The notes under the pieces are model-generated. The model made no database searches. It was not told where the DNA came from and worked only from the letters and a program-made list of their open reading frames with translations. From contig CM060171.1 of NCBI GenBank assembly GCA_030549775.1, positions 60,198,360 to 60,262,359 on the forward strand: a stretch of 64,000 bases of DNA, given 5' to 3'. Position numbers and translations under genes: made by a program. Positions 58,482-64,000 of this stretch are shown here, in pieces. Position 1 is the stretch's first letter, and the number at the start of each line of letters is the position of its first letter. This DNA comes from Tamarix chinensis (taxonomy: Eukaryota > Streptophyta > Magnoliopsida > Caryophyllales > Tamaricaceae).

Positions 58482-58494
58482 CTAGTTACATTTT

Positions 58495-58511
58495 CCCGTG
58501 CGATACACGGG
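58495..58511 (-). terminator. Helitron 3' hairpin
   Basis: CCCGTG-CGATA-CACGGG: a perfect 6-bp GC-rich stem with a 5-nt loop, nine bases from the terminal CTAG. Such a hairpin is the proposed rolling-circle termination signal of Helitrons. Confidence 0.9.
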
Positions 58512-58721
58512 TAGAATTTTAGACATTGTAATAATAAAATTTAAAATAATAAGAATAAAAAATATTATAAGAAGTAATAAAACTATTATAAGAAATCATA
58601 GTCAATATAAAGGATAAGATATTGGGAGAAATATGGAATAATAAAGTAATACATTATATATAGAAATGACAAATATGAAGTATATGGAGCAAATAACTGA
58701 AGAAGAAAATACATAATGTAG

Positions 58722-58928
58722 CTAGATATTTTGGAACAATTCATTGAAGACAACATTTGCTGTGGATGTACTTTCTTTTCTTTCATTGTCACATATCAAT
58801 ATTTTTAGTCTATTACGATGTGTAACTCTTGACACTATAACGTAAAACAAACCGTGGCCAAATATTAGTTTTTTCAATAGTGATTCAACATGGGATTTTG
58901 ATTGACCGTGACTTTTATTTATTATCAT
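58722..58928 (-). pseudogene. Helitron helicase C-terminal remnant (Pif1-like)
   Basis: 68 codons from 58928 to a stop at 58722: MIINKSHGQSKSHVE, FGHGLFYVIVSRVTHRNRLK, ILICDNERKE, VVFNELFQNI. It matches the last conserved block of plant RepHel helicases (TINKSQGQ.. VFSHGQLYVAVSRV .. GLKILI .. NVVYKEVFQNI). In Pif1-type helicases this block includes motifs V-VI; here the usual Q of SQGQ is H and the Arg of SRV is kept. Upstream, helicase motifs are not readable, so it is a truncated relic. Its open frame shows limited decay. Confidence 0.85.
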
Positions 58929-59639
58929 TGTATAAAATAATTAGTAGTTTACTGATATGAAAAGTATTATGTACTTTCACTGTACCTGTAATATAGGGGA
59001 AAATATTAATTTTGCAAACAAATGATGTTGCAATTTTTTTATGACATTTAGTTGTGAATATTTGCTATTAAAAATACCGCTAAAATCAGTTGCTTTAAAC
59101 ATAAAACAACCACTGGCTCCATACAATTACTCTTAAAAAAAATTCTTAAGTTGACCAACTTCATCATCCCAAAGTCAACATTCTAACCTCTCTTTTTTAC
59201 AATCACACCTAGAAAGCAAGGAATTAATTTTTTATGCAACTATTATACCTGTTAACATTAATATGATAAATTATTTCTTCTTTCTACTCACTCATTGTCC
59301 TCCAGCAAAATATCCATTAACTCGGTCAAATTCTTTTTTTGGTTCTCACGTATGCCTTCAAGTTTTATTTTCACAATCTTACCTATGACATCTAGTAAAC
59401 AAAGAATAATTAGAAAATATTAGATTAACTCACTACACCATTATGCACTAATAATCTTCTGATGGGTGAATTTGGTTTAGATATATGTAGATAGGTGCCA
59501 TTTTCTGAAACTTGAATGCTTCTGTCTTTACTCCCTATTGAGCTTATGCAGTGTTTTTTTTAATTTTTCAACTGGCTTATAATTATATAATTAGAGACAA
59601 AATCAAAATTAATAAAGGGAGGAAGTGAGAAGTAGAAAT
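58929..59639. other. Helitron interior without recognisable motif
   Basis: AT-rich sequence with some less biased parts (59150-59420). On the - strand no helicase, Rep or RPA motif could be read. Confidence 0.4.
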
Positions 59640-61020
59640 GTTATATGTAATTAATTTATATAACCACTTCATTTGGTGTTTTAATTATAGATAATTACTT
59701 AATTAATACATAGGAGATGAATAATTATATTATAATAATGACAACAGATGAATAGTTATATGACAGCAAATAAATATATATATGAACCTATACATATGTG
59801 TTGCTTGACTGGTTTATGCACTTTATATAATGTATTAATTATTTATATTATTTATTTATTAATATGTAGTAGATGAAGAGTTTGAAAACCCAATTAATAC
59901 GCAGGAGATGAATAATTGGTTGCATATATTTAGGTAATTAATTAAGAAAATACTTGATTACTACTTCATTAAATTTAGTTATATGCATTTGCTGCATGTA
60001 GGATAAGAATAGTTGTATTATATTAATGGCAGCAGATGCATATGTATTGTTTGACTGGTTTATGTACTTCATTTGGTGTATTGATTATTTATCAATTATT
60101 TATATGTTAATATGTAGGATATGAATAGTTTGACAATTCAATTAATACACATAAAATGAATAGTTGGCTGCATATGTTCAAGTAATTAATTAAGAAAATA
60201 TTTGATTAATACTTTATTAAAATCAGTTGTTTTACATAGATACAATAAATAAATAATTATATACATTTGTTGTACATAAGAGATGAATATTCACATTGTA
60301 TCAATGGACATATGCATGTAAATCAAATGAATATGCACTTTATTTGGTGTATTAATTATTTATATATTCAAATGTAGAATAATCCAACAATTTAATTAAT
60401 ACACAAAAAATGAATAATTTTCTATATATGTTCAGATAATTAATTAAGAAAATATTTGATTAGAAAATATTTAATTAATACTTTATTAAAATTAGTTGTT
60501 CGACATATGTACACCAAATAAATAGTTATATATATTGAATGCACATAGGAGATGAATAGTCGCATTATATTAATAAATAGTTATATTAATTATTCCATCT
60601 TATTAATTAGCAATAATATATGGCACTTTATATAGTGTATTAATTATTTATATTATTTATTTATTAATATGCAGAAGATGAAAAGTTTGACAACTCAATT
60701 AATACGTAGGAGATGAATAGTTGGCTGCATATGTTTAGGTAATTAATTAAGAAAATACTTAATTAATACTTCATTAAAATTAGTTATATGTATTTACTAC
60801 ACATAGGATATAAACAGTTGCATAGTTTTCTGCATATGTTTAGATAATTAATTAAGAAAATATTTGGTTAATATTTTATTAAAATTAGTTGTTCGATAAA
60901 TGTGCGGCAAATGAATAGTTATATGCATTTAATGCACATAGGAAATGAATAGTTACATTATATTAATGAATAGATATATTAATTATTCCATCTTATTAAT
61001 TAGCAATAATAATAATTAGC
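59640..61020. repeat. About 250-bp tandem repeat array inside the Helitron
   Basis: Roughly five diverged units. Anchors: GTATTAATTATTTATATTAT and variants at 59831, 60078, 60338 and 60636; TAATTAATTAAGAAAATA.TTGATTA at 59935, 60185, 60440, 60740 and 60850; GGAGATGAATAGTT words throughout. Spacing of the first anchor is 247, 260 and 298 bp. At the right end units get shorter and rearranged. Confidence 0.88.
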
Positions 61021-61131
61021 AATAATATATGACAGAAGTAATTTATGATTAGTAATAATGAATATAATTTAGGCGGAAAAATTTGTCTGTATATTGTCTG
61101 TTAGACAACTCCGTTTTTATATATATATAGA

Positions 61132-62919
61132 TATGCTACGTTTGTTCGCGCATACATATCGTTCTTACCATTTGCCATAAAATTAAGAAGACAATTTAAG
61201 TTATTAAATTATCCTCGTTTAAACATGCTATAAAAAATGATTACAATACTCAGCACAGGTTGTATAATAATTAAGATTAAATGTTAAAATCAAAAAAATA
61301 AATTTATCTCGTGAATAGAAAACGACAATTACTTATCGGATCTCTAAACTCTTTATAGTGGAGGAATGAGAACAACGAGAATAAGGTCCTGCTCGACAAT
61401 CAGAATAGAAGTACTTTTACTTTGAGGAGGGGAAAAAAATTTCTGAAAGTAAAAGTTCTAGTAGTAATACTCTTCCAAATGAAGCCTTATATAATTTTTA
61501 ACGTGGCATCCTGAATTTTGAATTATCCTCACCTTCCATCTAGCACAACTTACCGTAAAAATAACTTTTTAAAAAATTAAAAAATATTAAAGTATATAGA
61601 TATTTTTTATATAAAAAAATACGATATATAATAATAAAAAGTATATATATTGATACCGTACTATGTTCATATTAGTCTACCAAATACTAGCTTATAGCTG
61701 AATACGTCATGGTTTCAGATGTCGTGGAGCATCGGCTAGCTATGTCATTGAAACGCTGACTATAAAAGGCCGCCAATCCAATGAAAACGTGCCACTCTAA
61801 GCGCCCATCAGTGATTGGACACGGACGGGGCCGGACAAGAATTAAACAATTTCTCAAGCGACTAGTCTCATAATATGATTTTGTTTTAAGAATTAGGCTC
61901 CGTTTGATTTATAGAAAATGATATGGAAAAGGAAAATGAAAAAAAAAAGAAAATAAATAAAATTAATTTTTTTATACTTGATTGTTGGGAAAGTTTTTGT
62001 AGAAAATATATTAATGTTAGTAGATGAATAAATGGTGGGTAGATAGATTACATTAGTATACTATCACCCAAACAAAAAATGTAAATAAGAAGAAACGATG
62101 AAAGGCGTTTTAGGTGTAAGGATAATCTACATATACTAGTGTGGAACCCACTAATATCTCTCTATTTAATTTGTATTGCGGTTACGTAGAAAAAGGTGTG
62201 GGTGTGGAGAAAAAAGGTTTGAGCATCATTTGTGTGATAGTTGAAAGCAAAAAGTCGTATTAGAGCAAACTTGTCTTACTTGTTATCTTCTTTTAGGTTA
62301 AAAAATTATCAAGTCTCGATTTTTTATTCATGGGAAAAGTCGGGGTTAGCTTACATCAACCTAGAATTTGATTGGACATCACCGTCCATTGACACAATCT
62401 TAGGAATGGTAGTAGGACGGAGTCTATCCTTTTAATGTGTATATATATATATATATTATTAAAAAAATATTTATTAGATTTGGATATAAGTATAACTAAA
62501 TAATTTTTATATTTTTATTTATATCTTCAACTATTTACCTAACATAAAATTATTTTTTTATCATTCATTTATGTGATAGTCAATATATTTTCTAAGAGTA
62601 AAAAGTAAAAATATAATTAAACCCTAATTTAATTCTAATATTGAATAATTTTTATGTTTAACCCGATTGATAGGTAAATAGATATGAAAGAAAAAAAAAA
62701 TATGCTGAATTTGGATACGTATATGGCTATAGGTTTTCTTATCGAATTTGAATAACGGATAAGAGATACTTGATCCATAACCGATCCGTTATCATCCCCA
62801 AAATCATTTTCCTTTGATTCTTTTGGCGAGCATGAGGTGTATAAACCATAAATTAGGGTATTTGATGCTATTACTATCTTTATTTCATATTAAAATGCCT
62901 ATACTTTTTAGTATGCATA
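61132..62919. other. No gene confirmed; promoter-like patch
   Basis: 61690-61860 is GC-richer and has TATAAAAGG at 61761-61769, but no gene could be read downstream. 61885-61910 has TTAGGCTCCGTTTGATTT, a typical MITE end word, without a partner I could find. A 64-codon frame at 62241-62435 has no known motif. TA run at 62439-62456. Confidence 0.4.
61761..61769 (+). promoter_or_regulatory. TATA-like box, orphan
   Basis: TATAAAAGG in a GC-richer context. No recognised transcription unit follows, so its function is open. Confidence 0.25.
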
Positions 62920-63887
62920 TACTACTACGAAAAGGAAAAATAATAACGACACATTAATAACGGTGATTTTGAAACCATTGCCAAATGCGTGAAAATTAAT
63001 GCGCGGGATAGTTGAGAAAGTTTTGATAACGATTATAGTTTAAAATCGTTATTAAAACCTTTACCATACAATTACATACGATAGTTTTAATAACGCTATA
63101 TGTAAAAAGCCTTATTAAAAGATGTTTTAATAACAGTTCTTGAGAAAACCATCATTAAAAGGACCATCGGTTTTAATTACGGTTCCTGTAAGAATTGTTA
63201 TTAAAACCCCAATCCTCTGCTTCTTATTTTGTTTAGTTCTTATTTCATACCAAAAATTTCAGATTCTCTTATTTTGCACCTTCCCTCTCTTACTCTTGTT
63301 CTCTTGTGAACCTTTGCACCACCAAACCGTGCGCTAGTGCTCATCCTCCTCTCAACTCTAGGCACCAACTCCTCATTCTCTTTTGCACCACCAACTCCGA
63401 GCAATCATTCATTCGCTTACACCACCACACTGCTACCATTCTTGGCGTTGCATGTCGTACCATTCTTGCGCACCTTGCCCGCATTTGGTCCTTCTTGCTC
63501 CGCCGTGTTCGTAGGTGATCGTTGCTATCATCTTGCTCGTTGCCGGTTCTCTTGCTGCCTCCGCTCCTCTTACGTATGGTTTTGTTATTCTGTAGCTTAT
63601 TTTCTGTGCTTATTATATATATATAAATGCATGCATGTTGATTCAGGTTGTAGTGTGTGTTATTGAAGAATTGTAGTTTGTTGTTGAAAAATTTATTGTT
63701 GTTTGTTGTTGAATGTGTTGATGAAAAATGTTGCTATTCGAACATGATTTTTTCGGTGTTATATATTAACATGCACAAGTGTGTTGGCCAACCTTACATA
63801 TATCTATATATATATATACCGTTATAGTACTTAATTACCGAGAGAAATAAAATACTTAAAAATATTAGTAATATCACTCGTAAAAAC

Positions 63888-63920
<33 letters not shown>

Positions 63921-64000
63921 TTTCATTAATAAGTATAGGACACTAGGATGTTATGAAATGCCATATACTCAAATGAAAATATATTTTACATATGTACATC
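62920..64000 (+). mobile_element. Left end of a second CACTA family (runs off the window)
   Basis: ACTACTACGAAAAGG at 62921 looks like a CACTA terminus whose first C is T. It is followed by subterminal repeats of another kind: AATAACGG..TTTTGA, AACC(A/G)TTATTAAAA, TTTTAATAACG and ATTGTTATTAAAACC over 62945-63210, in both orientations. From 63220 to 63590 there is a pyrimidine-rich, GC-richer stretch with several overlapping open frames, possibly the leader or first exon of the element's gene; no domain is readable. The right end and target duplication are outside the window. Confidence 0.6.
63886..63912. repeat. (TA)n microsatellite
   Basis: About 13 TA units, followed by CACACA. Confidence 0.95.

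Larger units (their letters stand above)
58482..61131 (-). mobile_element. Helitron (2650 bp) with both termini
   Basis: Read on the - strand it begins TCTATATATATATAAAAACG at 61131 and ends ..CTAG at 58482. The base before TC is A and the base after CTAG is T, the A|T target site of Helitrons, with no target duplication. Nine bases before CTAG lies a hairpin (58495-58511). The C-terminus of the replicative helicase is encoded near the 3' end (58722-58928), as in autonomous Helitrons. The Rep part and most of the helicase are missing, so it is a non-autonomous derivative. A repeat array fills 59640-61020. Confidence 0.92.

Noticed and set aside
62241..62435. 64-codon + strand frame
   Set aside because: No motif, no neighbouring exon, AT-rich flanks; not supported.
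1..64000. tRNA, rRNA or organelle-derived DNA
   Set aside because: No tRNA-like clover-leaf sequence, rRNA words or plastid/mitochondrial gene motifs seen on either strand; reading by eye could miss a single tRNA.

Overview
The window looks like nuclear DNA of a flowering plant. It is very AT-rich and has plant chromovirus retrotransposons, a plant mobile domain, FAR1/MURA-type, CACTA and Helitron transposons, and degenerate AAACCCTAA tracts. I cannot name the species. I find no intact host gene, rRNA, tRNA or CRISPR array. Nearly everything recognisable is a transposable element, most of them old and broken by stops, frameshifts and nested insertions. All assignments come from reading translations and comparing copies within the window by eye.

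Layout. 1-7683: 3' half of a Tekay-like Ty3/gypsy chromovirus (RNase H, integrase, chromodomain-like tail, polypurine tract, 3.3-kb 3' LTR), with a 2.2-kb solo LTR (1249-3492) inserted in its integrase. 7684-13000: copia-like LTR debris with a truncated Ty3/gypsy LTR (9680-10805) inside. 14149-16446: gag/protease/RT remains of another Ty3/gypsy lineage, whose 5' gag part also exists as a large inverted repeat. 16447-24934: a nearly complete but dead chromovirus of the first family: 5' LTR, primer-binding site, gag, protease with Asp-to-Asn, RT with an altered catalytic box, RNase H, integrase, chromodomain, polypurine tract and a truncated 3' LTR. 26500-29273: two further LTRs, one apparently interrupting the other. 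29274-37215: a Mutator-like (MULE) region with a plant-mobile-domain pseudogene on + and a FAR1/MURA-type transposase pseudogene on -. They converge and are separated by an inserted LTR; minisatellites lie on both sides. 38251-38649: a MITE. 38.7-47.7 kb: AT-rich DNA with microsatellites, a 44-47-bp minisatellite and GGGTC-type repeats. 47758-51536: a 3.78-kb solo LTR with a perfect 5-bp target duplication. 52696-57852: a complete CACTA element with TTA target duplication, holding an Athila-like retrotransposon fragment. 58482-61131: a complete Helitron on - with both termini, 3' hairpin, the C-terminus of its helicase, and an internal array of roughly 250-bp repeats. 62920-64000: left end of a second CACTA family, running off the window.

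There are no operons or working pathways here. The main content is structural: element boundaries, nesting order, and repeat architectures shared between LTRs. The best-supported boundaries are the CACTA, the Helitron and the 3.78-kb solo LTR, each with the terminal bases and target site expected for its class.
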